From assembly GCA_037444625.1 (NCBI GenBank), contig JBBIMA010000017.1, positions 3,800-67,799 on the forward strand: DNA of 64,000 bases. Reading direction: 5' to 3'. This stretch comes from DTHT01 sp037444625. GTDB taxonomy: Bacteria > Acidobacteriota > Terriglobia > Bryobacterales > Bryobacteraceae. Below the pieces are notes generated by a model, which saw only the letters and a list, made by a program, of their open reading frames with translations, made no database searches and was not told the origin of the DNA. This document shows positions 38,811 to 46,287 of the stretch, one piece after another. Numbering within the stretch: the stretch's first letter is position 1; each line of letters begins with the position of its first letter. The position numbers and the translations under genes were made by a program.

Positions 38811-38883
38811 AAGGCGCTCCCCCTTTCGCACAAGCAATCCGGCCGACTTGCCGCCGGCTGCCCGCTCTCGATCTTCATCCGCC

Positions 38884-38920
38884 CGGGGCGGGAACCGGCG
38901 CCGGCGCCGGTTCCCACCCC
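38884..38920 (-). terminator. Perfect GC-rich palindrome between pal and cpoB
   Basis: The core 38890-38915 is a perfect 26-bp palindrome with the arm GGGAACCGGCGCC. With one mismatch it extends by GGGG/CCCC on the outside. It begins 8 nt past the pal stop. There is no T run, so it might end or attenuate transcription before cpoB, or stabilise the pal mRNA. Confidence 0.5.
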
Positions 38921-38927
38921 GCAAGCT

Positions 38928-39710
38928 CTACGTGCCCGGAACGAAGTGCACCCGCCGATTCTTCTGCCAGCACTCCTCGTTGGACTCGGTGCACTGCGGG
39001 CGTTCCTTGCCGTAGCTGACCGTCTTCAGCTTGTCTGCCGAGACGCCCAACTGGACCAGGAAGTCCTTGGCCGAGGTCGCCCGGCGGTCGCCCAGGCCCA
39101 TGTTGTACTCGGCCGAGCCCCGCTCGTCGCAGTGACCCTCGATGACGATCGCGGCCTCGGGGAATTCCTGGAAGATCCGCTTGAGCGCGTCGGCGTTGCG
39201 CGTCAGCGTGGCGCGCGCATCCTCGCGGATGTCGCTCTTGTCAAAGTCGAAATAGGCGTCCTGGACCTCGCTGGCCAGCACCTCGCCCAGAGATTTCTTG
39301 GGCGGCGGGGGCGGCGGGGGCGGCGGCGGCGGGGGAACCGTCACCGTGACCGTGGCCCGGGAGGAGACCGTTCCGCCCGGCCCCTTGGCGGTCAGCGTGT
39401 AGATGGTGGTGTTGCTCGGGAACACCTGACGGGTGCCCGAGGCGGCCACCGGCCCGATGCCCGGATCAATCGAGACATCGGTGGCGTCGCTCACCGACCA
39501 GCGCAAGGTGGAGGACTGGCCGCGCTCGATCGTGCTGGGCTCGGCCACAAACTGGGAAACCGTCGGCGCTTTGGGCGGCGGCGGGGCCGGCTTTTCCGGC
39601 GGCGGTGGCGGCGGTGGCGGCGGTGGCGGCGGCGCTTTCTTCTTGCAGCCGGCCACGAACAGCGACAGGGACAGACTCAACAATACCGTCGAGATGCTTC
39701 GCGTGTTCAT
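38928..39710 (-). CDS. pal: Peptidoglycan-associated lipoprotein Pal with an added Ig-like domain
   Basis: 260 residues from the ATG at 39710; an in-frame ATG at 39746 is less likely because GGAGG lies just before 39710. The leader MNTRSISTVLLSLSLSLFVA ends at a lipobox Cys (AGCKKK). It is followed by a long poly-Pro run, an Ig-like beta domain (residues about 55-130: GQSSTLRWSVSDATDVSIDP, NTTIYTLTAKGPGGTVSS), a second poly-Pro run, and the OmpA-type peptidoglycan-binding domain (YFDFDKSDIREDARATL, IEGHCDERGSAEYNMGLGDR). Pal holds the outer membrane to the wall. Confidence 0.95.
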   Translation of the reverse strand: MNTRSISTVLLSLSLSLFVAGCKKKAPPPPPPPPPPPPEKPAPPPPKAPTVSQFVAEPSTIERGQSSTLRWSVSDATDVSIDPGIGPVAASGTRQVFPSNTTIYTLTAKGPGGTVSSRATVTVTVPPPPPPPPPPPPKKSLGEVLASEVQDAYFDFDKSDIREDARATLTRNADALKRIFQEFPEAAIVIEGHCDERGSAEYNMGLGDRRATSAKDFLVQLGVSADKLKTVSYGKERPQCTESNEECWQKNRRVHFVPGT

Positions 39711-39756
39711 CCTGAACTTTGCCTCCAAGAAACCGATTGGCTTCACTCCCTAAATT

Positions 39757-41118
39757 CTAGTTTAACCCCCGGGCCCAAACCGGCATCGTGTTGCGGCCCT
39801 CGGTGGTTAGCTGCCGAACCTGCGTCCCGTCGGCCAGCATGGTGTAAATCTGCGGCGCGCCGCTGCGCGTCGAGCAGAAGGCGATGTGCCGGCCGTCCGG
39901 GGCCCAGCTCGGATTCTCATTGCGACCGGCGCCGTGCGTCAACTGGTCGAAGCGCCCGGTCGCCACGTCCATGACGAAGAGATTGAAATTGCCCGGCGCG
40001 TAGCCCCGCGTCCAGGCGAAGGCGATGTGCTGGCCGTCGGGATGCCAGCTCGGATTGGATGCGTAGCCCTCTCCGTCGGTCAGGCGGCGCACGTCGCCGC
40101 CCTCCAGGTTCATCCGGTAGATCTGCTGCGGCCCGCCCCGCCCGGAGACGAACACGATCTCCGCGCCGGTCTTCGGATTGACCTTGGGCTCGACCTCGAT
40201 GGCCCGCACGAAGGACAGGCGCCGCAGCCCGCCGCCGTCCAGGTTGGCCACGTGAATCTGCGGCCAGCCGTCCACCGACGCCGAAAAGACGATGCGCTGT
40301 CCGTCGGGAGTGAACGACGGCGTGCCCACCATCGAGGACACCGGATTGTAAAAGGGCAATTGCCGGCCTGTCTCCAACGAATGCAACAATATCACAGGAT
40401 TGCCCCGCGCGTACGTGGTGAAGGCCAGCCGGGTCCCGTCCGGGGAAACCGCCGGCATGGTCGAGATCGAGTTGTAATGCGTCACCTGCTTCTGGTTGGA
40501 GCCGTCCGGGTCCATCACCCAGATCTCTTTGACGCCCCGCCGGCGCTCGGACACGAAGTAAATCTTGCTGCCCGCCAGGCTCACGCCCCCGAACTGCTTC
40601 AGGATGTCGGCCGCGAACTCGTGCGCCACCCGCCGGGCGCCCGCCTCGTCCAGCGATCCCAGATAGGTCTTGCCGAAGAGCTGCGCCGCGGACGGCTCGC
40701 TCAAGCCGGCGTTGTACAGCCAGCCGAACAGTACGAACTGGCCGGCCTGCGCGCCGCCGTAGCCGAATGCCAGGTAGTTGGCGTTGACGGGGGGATCGGC
40801 CCAGTCCCGCAACCACAGCCCGCGCGTAGCGGGGTCCGGCTTGCCGGCGGCGGGACGGCGGAAATCCTCCGGACGCTGCGGATTCAGCAGCGGGTAGAGG
40901 CTCTTGGGAGCCATGTCGAACAGCCCCGAGCCTTCCAAATCCGCCCACAGGGTCTGGTTGAAGACCCCCATCAAGGGCTGAGCCTCCCCGGAGGCGCGCA
41001 GATCGGGCACCGCGATGCGCGTGCGGTCCCCCTTGGTGATCTTGATGATGACGTCCTGGGCCCCCGCCAGCAGCCAGAGCCCCAGACAGGCCACCGAGGC
41101 CGAAATGACTTTCTTCAT
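39757..41118 (-). CDS. tolB: Tol-Pal system translocation protein TolB
   Basis: 453 residues. A signal peptide (MKKVISASVACLGLWLLAG) is followed by the TolB N-terminal domain (about residues 25-170) and a six-bladed beta-propeller of repeated DPDG/SPDG/HPDG segments (IWVMDPDGSNQKQVTHYNSI, PAVSPDGTRLAFTTYARGN, PSWAPDGRHIAFCSTRSGAP). TolB in the periplasm binds Pal and TolA. Its ATG overlaps the stop of the TolA/TonB-like gene (ATGA). Confidence 0.96.
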   Translation of the reverse strand: MKKVISASVACLGLWLLAGAQDVIIKITKGDRTRIAVPDLRASGEAQPLMGVFNQTLWADLEGSGLFDMAPKSLYPLLNPQRPEDFRRPAAGKPDPATRGLWLRDWADPPVNANYLAFGYGGAQAGQFVLFGWLYNAGLSEPSAAQLFGKTYLGSLDEAGARRVAHEFAADILKQFGGVSLAGSKIYFVSERRRGVKEIWVMDPDGSNQKQVTHYNSISTMPAVSPDGTRLAFTTYARGNPVILLHSLETGRQLPFYNPVSSMVGTPSFTPDGQRIVFSASVDGWPQIHVANLDGGGLRRLSFVRAIEVEPKVNPKTGAEIVFVSGRGGPQQIYRMNLEGGDVRRLTDGEGYASNPSWHPDGQHIAFAWTRGYAPGNFNLFVMDVATGRFDQLTHGAGRNENPSWAPDGRHIAFCSTRSGAPQIYTMLADGTQVRQLTTEGRNTMPVWARGLN

Positions 41119-41906
41119 CGCTTGAATTGGAACCAGATCTCGATGCGCGCTTCCTCGCGCTCGAAGCCCGCCGGCAGGGGCGGGAACGGAGCGGCCAGAA
41201 AGATCGCCCGCTGGGCCGAATAATCCAGCGTGCGGTTGCCGCTGCTTTGCAAAACGGCCACGTTGCGCACTTGCCCATTGCGCAGGATATCAAAGGTCAC
41301 GATCACCGGGGGAGCGGCGCTCAGGCGGGGATCCACTTCCGAGGTGTTCCACCTCTGCGCCACCCGGGTCTCGATCAGGTCCCGGTACCAGCCGTAGCGC
41401 TGGCCGAACGCGCTGCCCGGCCCCATCCCGACCCCTCCCGCTCCGGTCTGCGCTCCGAACATGGGCGAGCTCAGCGCCTGCCCCGCCTGGCTGTAAAGCT
41501 GGTGCGGCCGGTCCTCCACCCAGGGCCGCTCGATCGGCCGCCGCCGCGCCGTCTGCGCCGGAGCCTTCTGCCCCTTGCGCGCCGGAATCTCGATCGCCTC
41601 CTTAGGCTCGGCCGCGGCCTTCTTAGCCTGCGGCTTGGGCGCCGCCGGCACCCTGGACTGCGTATCCTCGGCCACCGGATTCACCCGACCGGAGCGGGCC
41701 GGCAGCGGAATTTGCCGGATGGGCGTCACGGCCACCGAACCGCCTCCGCCCAGCGCGTGCGGCGTGCCCCAAAGGATCCTGCCGCGCTGCCCCAAGGAGT
41801 GGTACAGCGCCAGCGAGCCGAACAGCGCCGCGTGCAGCGCCAGCGACGCCGCCAGCCAGCCGCGCAGCGGCTCGCTCCCCTCCAGGATGTCCAACCGCGC
41901 CGCCAT
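41115..41906 (-). CDS. TolA/TonB-like energy transducer
   Basis: 263 residues. One N-terminal membrane span (WLAASLALHAALFGSLALYH), an extended Pro/Lys/Ala-rich periplasmic stretch, and a C-terminal TonB-type domain (RYGWYRDLIETRVAQRW, VTFDILRNGQVRNVAVLQSS, NRTLDYSAQRAIFLAAPFPP). Its position between TolR and TolB makes it the TolA of this cluster, although the C-terminal domain is of the TonB kind, as is common outside the Proteobacteria. Confidence 0.9.
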   Translation of the reverse strand: MAARLDILEGSEPLRGWLAASLALHAALFGSLALYHSLGQRGRILWGTPHALGGGGSVAVTPIRQIPLPARSGRVNPVAEDTQSRVPAAPKPQAKKAAAEPKEAIEIPARKGQKAPAQTARRRPIERPWVEDRPHQLYSQAGQALSSPMFGAQTGAGGVGMGPGSAFGQRYGWYRDLIETRVAQRWNTSEVDPRLSAAPPVIVTFDILRNGQVRNVAVLQSSGNRTLDYSAQRAIFLAAPFPPLPAGFEREEARIEIWFQFKR

Positions 41907-41935
41907 GGCTCACGCCGCTCCGCCACCGGCCGGAT

Positions 41936-42379
41936 TCATCGCCCCTTCGGCCGGTCCGCTTCGTCCACCGGCTGGGTCACCATGTTCACCGCCAGCTTCG
42001 CTTCGCCCAGCTCGCTGACCACCTGCGCGATGACGTCCCAGATGGTGTCCTTGTCGGCCCGCACGTAGACCTCCTGCGCCCCGGCGAAGCGTTGGCGCAC
42101 CTGCTGGGGCAGAGCGTTGATGTTCACCGGCGTCTCGTTCAGGTACAACTCGCCGTTCTTGGTGATGGTCACCACGGGCAGCTCCTTGGCGCTGTCCTTG
42201 GTTTGCCGCACCCGCGGCACGTCCACTTCCAGGCCGAACTCCATCACGTGGGCGGTGAGCATGAAGATCACCAGCAGCACCATCACCACGTCCACCAGCG
42301 GCACCACGTTGATCTCCGACAGCGAGCCCATGCGCCGCGTCCGCCCGCGCCCGCCCAAACTCTCGCCGCCGAATGCCAT
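41936..42379 (-). CDS. tolR: TolR/ExbD-family biopolymer transporter
   Basis: 147 residues. One membrane span with the proton-carrying aspartate (INVVPLVDVVMVLLVIFMLT, Asp near residue 29) and a periplasmic domain (ELPVVTITKNGELYLNETPV, EVYVRADKDTIWDVIAQVVS). With TolQ it uses the proton gradient to drive TolA. It follows TolQ by 4 nt. Confidence 0.95.
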   Translation of the reverse strand: MAFGGESLGGRGRTRRMGSLSEINVVPLVDVVMVLLVIFMLTAHVMEFGLEVDVPRVRQTKDSAKELPVVTITKNGELYLNETPVNINALPQQVRQRFAGAQEVYVRADKDTIWDVIAQVVSELGEAKLAVNMVTQPVDEADRPKGR

Positions 42380-42383
42380 CCGC

Positions 42384-43070
42384 TCAGCCCTCGAAACTCC
42401 GGTCCGAGACGTTCATGAACTCCAGCGCGAAGTCCTCCATCCGCGCCCCCAGCTCCCGAATCACGTGGCCGAAGTAGTTGTAGAAAATCGCCGCCGGGAT
42501 GGCGGCCGCCAGCCCCATGGCGGTCGCCACCAGCGCTTCGGAAATGCCCGGCGCCACCGCGCGCAGGCTGGCGCTGCCCGCCATGGCCAGGCCCTGGAAG
42601 GCGTCAATGATGCCCCACACCGTGCCGAACAGGCCGATGAACGGCGTCACCGAGGCGGTCGTCGCCAGCCAGTTCATGTTCCGCTCCAGCCGGGTGATCT
42701 CTTCGGAGATGCCGAGCTGAAGCGCCCGCTCGAGCGCCACCTTGTTGGCGATGGTGCCCCGCGCCTTCACCTGCCGCGCCACCTCCTCATAGCCGAAATC
42801 GAAGACCGCCGCCAGCGGGCAGGGCCGGAACTGCTCGCTGGCCACCGCCACCTGCTCCAGGCCGTTGGCCTTGCGAAAGGCGCGCAGGAAACGCGCGTTC
42901 GCCATGCGCACCCTGCGAAAGACCGCCCACTTCTGAAAGATGATGGCCCAACTGAAAGTCGAGAAGATCAACAGAACCGCCAGCACCGCCAGCGGCAGCG
43001 GCTGAGCGTGCTGGACCAGTCTCCAGATGCTGACCTGCAACCACAAGCCCAAGGCCGGCGCCGGGTTCAA
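42384..43070 (-). CDS. tolQ: TolQ/ExbB-family motor protein
   Basis: 228 residues starting at a TTG with AAAGGAG 6 nt upstream. There are three membrane segments: one near the N-terminus (LPLAVLAVLLIFSTFSWAII) and two in the conserved core (NWLATTASVTPFIGLFGTVW and GISEALVATAMGLAAAIPAA). It forms the pentameric stator around TolR. The first gene of tolQ-R-A-B-pal-cpoB. A possible -10 (TATCAT) lies at 43097-43102 on the minus strand. Confidence 0.95.
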   Translation of the reverse strand: MNPAPALGLWLQVSIWRLVQHAQPLPLAVLAVLLIFSTFSWAIIFQKWAVFRRVRMANARFLRAFRKANGLEQVAVASEQFRPCPLAAVFDFGYEEVARQVKARGTIANKVALERALQLGISEEITRLERNMNWLATTASVTPFIGLFGTVWGIIDAFQGLAMAGSASLRAVAPGISEALVATAMGLAAAIPAAIFYNYFGHVIRELGARMEDFALEFMNVSDRSFEG

Positions 43071-43169
43071 ACCATCTCCTTTCGCCCTACGCTCCTATGA
43101 TAAACAACCCTCCCTGCCCCGGGCCAGCAATCCGGCCGGAGATTTCCCGCCGCCCTGCGGCCGCTCGCG

Positions 43170-43175
43170 TATAAT
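43170..43175 (+). promoter_or_regulatory. -10 element (TATAAT) of recN
   Basis: A perfect TATAAT 8 nt before the recN ATG. Transcription would start at about 43182, leaving an almost leaderless mRNA. No -35 match and no LexA-type box was found. Confidence 0.55.
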
Positions 43176-43183
43176 CGGCTCGG

Positions 43184-44869
43184 ATGCTGGTCGAGCTGGT
43201 GGTGGAGAACTACGCCGTCATCGAGCGGCTGCGCGTGCGCTTCCATCACGGCTTCAATCTGCTCACCGGTGAAACCGGCAGCGGCAAGTCACTGGTGGTG
43301 GACGCCCTGGGCCTGCTGCTCGGCGGACGCGCCTCACCCGAAATGGTGCGCACGGGCGCCGCCCGCGCCCGCATCTCGGGCATTTTCCAACTGCCCGCCG
43401 AACCGGAACTCGACGGCCTGCTGCACGAGGCGGGCATCGAGGCCGAAGACGGCGAGCTGCTGCTGGAGCGCGAGATCTCCGCCGAAGGCAAGTCGCGCGC
43501 CTTCGCCGCCAGCCGCCCGGCCACGGCCGGGCTGCTGCGCCGGCTGGCCCCTTTCCTGGCCGATATTCACGGCCAGCACGAGCAGCAGCGTCTCTTCTCC
43601 CCCGAGGCCCAGTTGGAAATGCTGGACGCCTTCGCCGGCCTGGGCGAACTCCGCCGGCGCGCCCGCGACCTCTACGAGAGCTGGCGCGAGGTCGCCGGGC
43701 GGCTCGAACAGCTCGAGCGGGCCGAGCAGGAGAAGCTGCGCCTGCTCGATCTGTGGAACTTCCAGGCCCGCGAGATCGCCGCCGCCGCCCCCAGGCCCGG
43801 CGAGGATGCGGCCCTCGAACAGGAGCGCCGCGTGCTCCAGAACGTGGCTCGCCTCCAGGAGAGCGCCGGCTTCGCCTACCAGGCGCTGTACGACTCTCCC
43901 GACGCCGCCCTCACCCGCATCCGGCAGGCGCTCCGCCGCCTGGACGAGCTCAGCCGCATAGATCCGGCCCTCGAACCCGCCCGCGAGGCGCTGCGGCAGG
44001 CCGAAGTCGCCGTCGAGGAGAGCTCCTACGCCGTGCGCGACTACCTCTCCCGCCTGGAAGCCAATCCCGCCCGCCTGGAGGAGGTCGAAAGCCGCCTGGC
44101 CGCTCTGGAGCGGCTCAAGCGCAAGTACGGCAGCACGCTCGAGGAGGTGCTGGCCTTCCAGGCCGAGGTCTGCCGGCAGATCGAAGCCGTGGAAACCGCC
44201 GGCGAGCGCAAGGCCGCCTTCCAACGCGAGAGCAAGGAGCTGGCCGAGGCCTACTTGGAAGTCTCCGGCGAGCTCAGCCGGAAGCGGCGGGAGGCGGCGC
44301 GCCGCCTGGCGCGGCGCTTGGAGGCCGAGCTGGCCGCCTTGGCCATGGAGGGCGCAGTCTTTGAAATCCTGCTGGCCGGCGCCGATTGGAGCCGGCACGG
44401 GCGGGACACGGTCGAGTTCCGGGTCTCCTCCAACCCGGGCGAGGAACCCAGGCCGCTGGAGAGGGTCGCCTCGGGCGGCGAACTGTCGCGCATCGCCCTG
44501 GCGTTGCGCACCCTGGTGAGTGCGGCCGGCGGCCTGCGGGGATCAGAGAGCGCCCCGCGCACCCTGGTCTTCGACGAAGTGGACGCCGGCATCGGCGGGC
44601 GGGCGGCCGAAACCGTGGGGCGGCGCTTGAAACAACTGGCCGCCGGCCACCAGGTGCTCTGCGTCACCCACCTGCCCCAGATCGCCAGCTTCGCGGACCA
44701 TCACTTCTACATCGAAAAGCAGGAGGTCGCGGGCCGCACCACCGCCGCCATCCGGGAACTGGCAGGCGAGGCTCGCACGCGCGAGATCGCCCGCATGCTC
44801 TCGGGCGAACGCTTGACGCCGGAAGCTCTCCGCCACGCCGAGCGGTTGCTGAAGATGGCGGGCAGTTGA
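43184..44869 (+). CDS. recN: DNA repair protein RecN
   Basis: 561 residues. An SMC-like ATPase for double-strand-break repair. Walker A GETGSGKSLVVDALGLLLGG at residues 28-47, two coiled-coil arms (about 150-240 and 260-370), ABC signature ASGGELSRIALALRTL and Walker B LVFDEVDAGIGGRAAETVG. Convergent with the anti-sigma gene, 10 nt apart, and divergent from tolQ. Confidence 0.97.
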   Translation: MLVELVVENYAVIERLRVRFHHGFNLLTGETGSGKSLVVDALGLLLGGRASPEMVRTGAARARISGIFQLPAEPELDGLLHEAGIEAEDGELLLEREISAEGKSRAFAASRPATAGLLRRLAPFLADIHGQHEQQRLFSPEAQLEMLDAFAGLGELRRRARDLYESWREVAGRLEQLERAEQEKLRLLDLWNFQAREIAAAAPRPGEDAALEQERRVLQNVARLQESAGFAYQALYDSPDAALTRIRQALRRLDELSRIDPALEPAREALRQAEVAVEESSYAVRDYLSRLEANPARLEEVESRLAALERLKRKYGSTLEEVLAFQAEVCRQIEAVETAGERKAAFQRESKELAEAYLEVSGELSRKRREAARRLARRLEAELAALAMEGAVFEILLAGADWSRHGRDTVEFRVSSNPGEEPRPLERVASGGELSRIALALRTLVSAAGGLRGSESAPRTLVFDEVDAGIGGRAAETVGRRLKQLAAGHQVLCVTHLPQIASFADHHFYIEKQEVAGRTTAAIRELAGEARTREIARMLSGERLTPEALRHAERLLKMAGS

Positions 44870-44879
44870 GCCGCGCCCC

Positions 44880-45521
44880 TTACTCCACCCGAAGGCCGAA
44901 CTCGCGCAGCAGCCCCTGCCCGGGCGGCAGGGCGTACAGGCGGATCCAGTAGGTGCCGCGACTCAGGCCGGGCAGGCGCAAGCCGGCGGAGGCGGCCGGC
45001 CCTCGCAGCTCTTCCCCGAGCAGGAGACCGCCCCGGGCGTCCACCACTTCGATCCGGCAGCAGGCGGCCTCCGACAGGCCCGCAGCGTCCCAGATCACAC
45101 GCAACGGCCGGCCCGCCGGGGCGCTGTTCAAGGCCAGGGCCTCCGCCCCGCGGGTCGCGCTCAGCAGGATGGTGAGAGCCGGAGCGGCCGGCTGGAGGGG
45201 CGGCAGCAGCAAGCGGGGCAGCAGGACCACCAGCGCCAGCAGCAGGGCGGCGGCCGCCGCCCAGACGGGCGCCGGATGGCTTGCCCAGCGCGCCAACCGC
45301 GCCCCGATCAGCGCCCAGCGCGAGGGGGGCAGCATCATGAAGTTGTGGGCCGCCTGGCGCGTGGCCTGAATGAAGGCGTCGGTTTCCGCCAGCCGGTCCT
45401 GGCAGGCGGGGCAGACCAACAGGTGTTCCTCGAGCTCGGCCGTCTGCTCTTCGGGCAAGCGGTCCAGGGCGTACTGCTCGAGCGTTTGATCGGAAGGATG
45501 GGCTTCCTCGGGGCTCGGCAT
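44880..45521 (-). CDS. Membrane-anchored zinc-finger anti-sigma factor
   Basis: 213 residues. An N-terminal zinc motif (LEEHLLVCPACQ near residues 31-42), a membrane span at about 95-115 (VWAAAAALLLALVVLLPRLL), and an exported C-terminal domain (GLRLPGLSRGTYWIRLYALP) that looks like a small beta sandwich. It would hold the preceding sigma factor at the membrane and sense an envelope or extracellular signal. Third gene of the CHAT operon, 48 nt after the sigma gene. Confidence 0.87.
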   Translation of the reverse strand: MPSPEEAHPSDQTLEQYALDRLPEEQTAELEEHLLVCPACQDRLAETDAFIQATRQAAHNFMMLPPSRWALIGARLARWASHPAPVWAAAAALLLALVVLLPRLLLPPLQPAAPALTILLSATRGAEALALNSAPAGRPLRVIWDAAGLSEAACCRIEVVDARGGLLLGEELRGPAASAGLRLPGLSRGTYWIRLYALPPGQGLLREFGLRVE

Positions 45522-45569
45522 GGCTGACTCTCGCGGAACGCCGCGGGCCGGGCCGGCGCTCCTGTAGCC

Positions 45570-46280
45570 TTAGTGGGCCGCCTGGGCCGAATTTCTCCCT
45601 CCCCACAAGGGGAAGCGCCGCTGCAAGCGCCGTTTGCCCAGCTCTCCGAAGCGCGCTTTGGCGCGGGACTTCAGCAGCCGGAACTGCGTCTCGGTCAACT
45701 TCATTTCCCGGCAGATTTGTTCTTGCGTCTGCTCCAACAGATAGAACCGGGTCAGGATCTCCCGATCCCGCCGCGACACGCTGCGCAGCACCTTCTCCAT
45801 CAGCTCCACCTTCTGCCGCGCCATCAGCTCCTGCTCCGGGTCGCTGCGCTGGTCGGAGATCGCCAGCCCGGCGTGCAGTTCGATCTGGCCCTTGCGCAGG
45901 TGCACCGCCCGGTCAATATGCGCCGCCACCTGCCGGCGGACCACCGTGCGGACGAAACCCATCAACCGGTTGGGATCCCGCAGCTCCCCGCGCCGGATGG
46001 CCTGGACCACGATCAGGAAGGTGTCGTGCACCCGGTCCTCCAGCTCCTCCGGCCCCAACTGCCGGCACAGGTAGAAGCGCACGCCGCGGGAAAACACGGC
46101 GTAAAGCTGCTCCATGCCCCGCGGGTCCCCGCCCTGAATCCTCTCCACCAGCTCCGCCCAGTCCACCGCGGGCGGCCCCGAGCCCTGCGTCGGCCGGACG
46201 GCCGGAGGCGGCTTCACCGAGGTCTCCGTTCGCTCGCTGCTCCCGCCTCTGCGTAAGGTCTCGTCCATCAGCACAGCCAT
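45570..46280 (-). CDS. ECF-like RNA polymerase sigma factor
   Basis: 236 residues from the ATG at 46280; an in-frame ATG at 46268 is possible. Region 2 is VERIQGGDPRGMEQLYAVFS and LEDRVHDTFLIVVQAIRRGE; region 4 is RDREILTRFYLLEQTQEQIC and LTETQFRLLKSRAKARFGEL. The N-terminal 45 residues are unstructured. It starts 7 nt after the CHAT gene stop, so the three genes form one unit (CHAT protein, sigma, anti-sigma). Confidence 0.9.
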   Translation of the reverse strand: MAVLMDETLRRGGSSERTETSVKPPPAVRPTQGSGPPAVDWAELVERIQGGDPRGMEQLYAVFSRGVRFYLCRQLGPEELEDRVHDTFLIVVQAIRRGELRDPNRLMGFVRTVVRRQVAAHIDRAVHLRKGQIELHAGLAISDQRSDPEQELMARQKVELMEKVLRSVSRRDREILTRFYLLEQTQEQICREMKLTETQFRLLKSRAKARFGELGKRRLQRRFPLWGGRNSAQAAH

Positions 46281-46287
46281 GGTCGCC

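Noticed and set aside
39290..39650. Repetitive GGCGGCGG tracts that look like tandem repeats
   Set aside because: They are the poly-proline codons of Pal read on the opposite strand.
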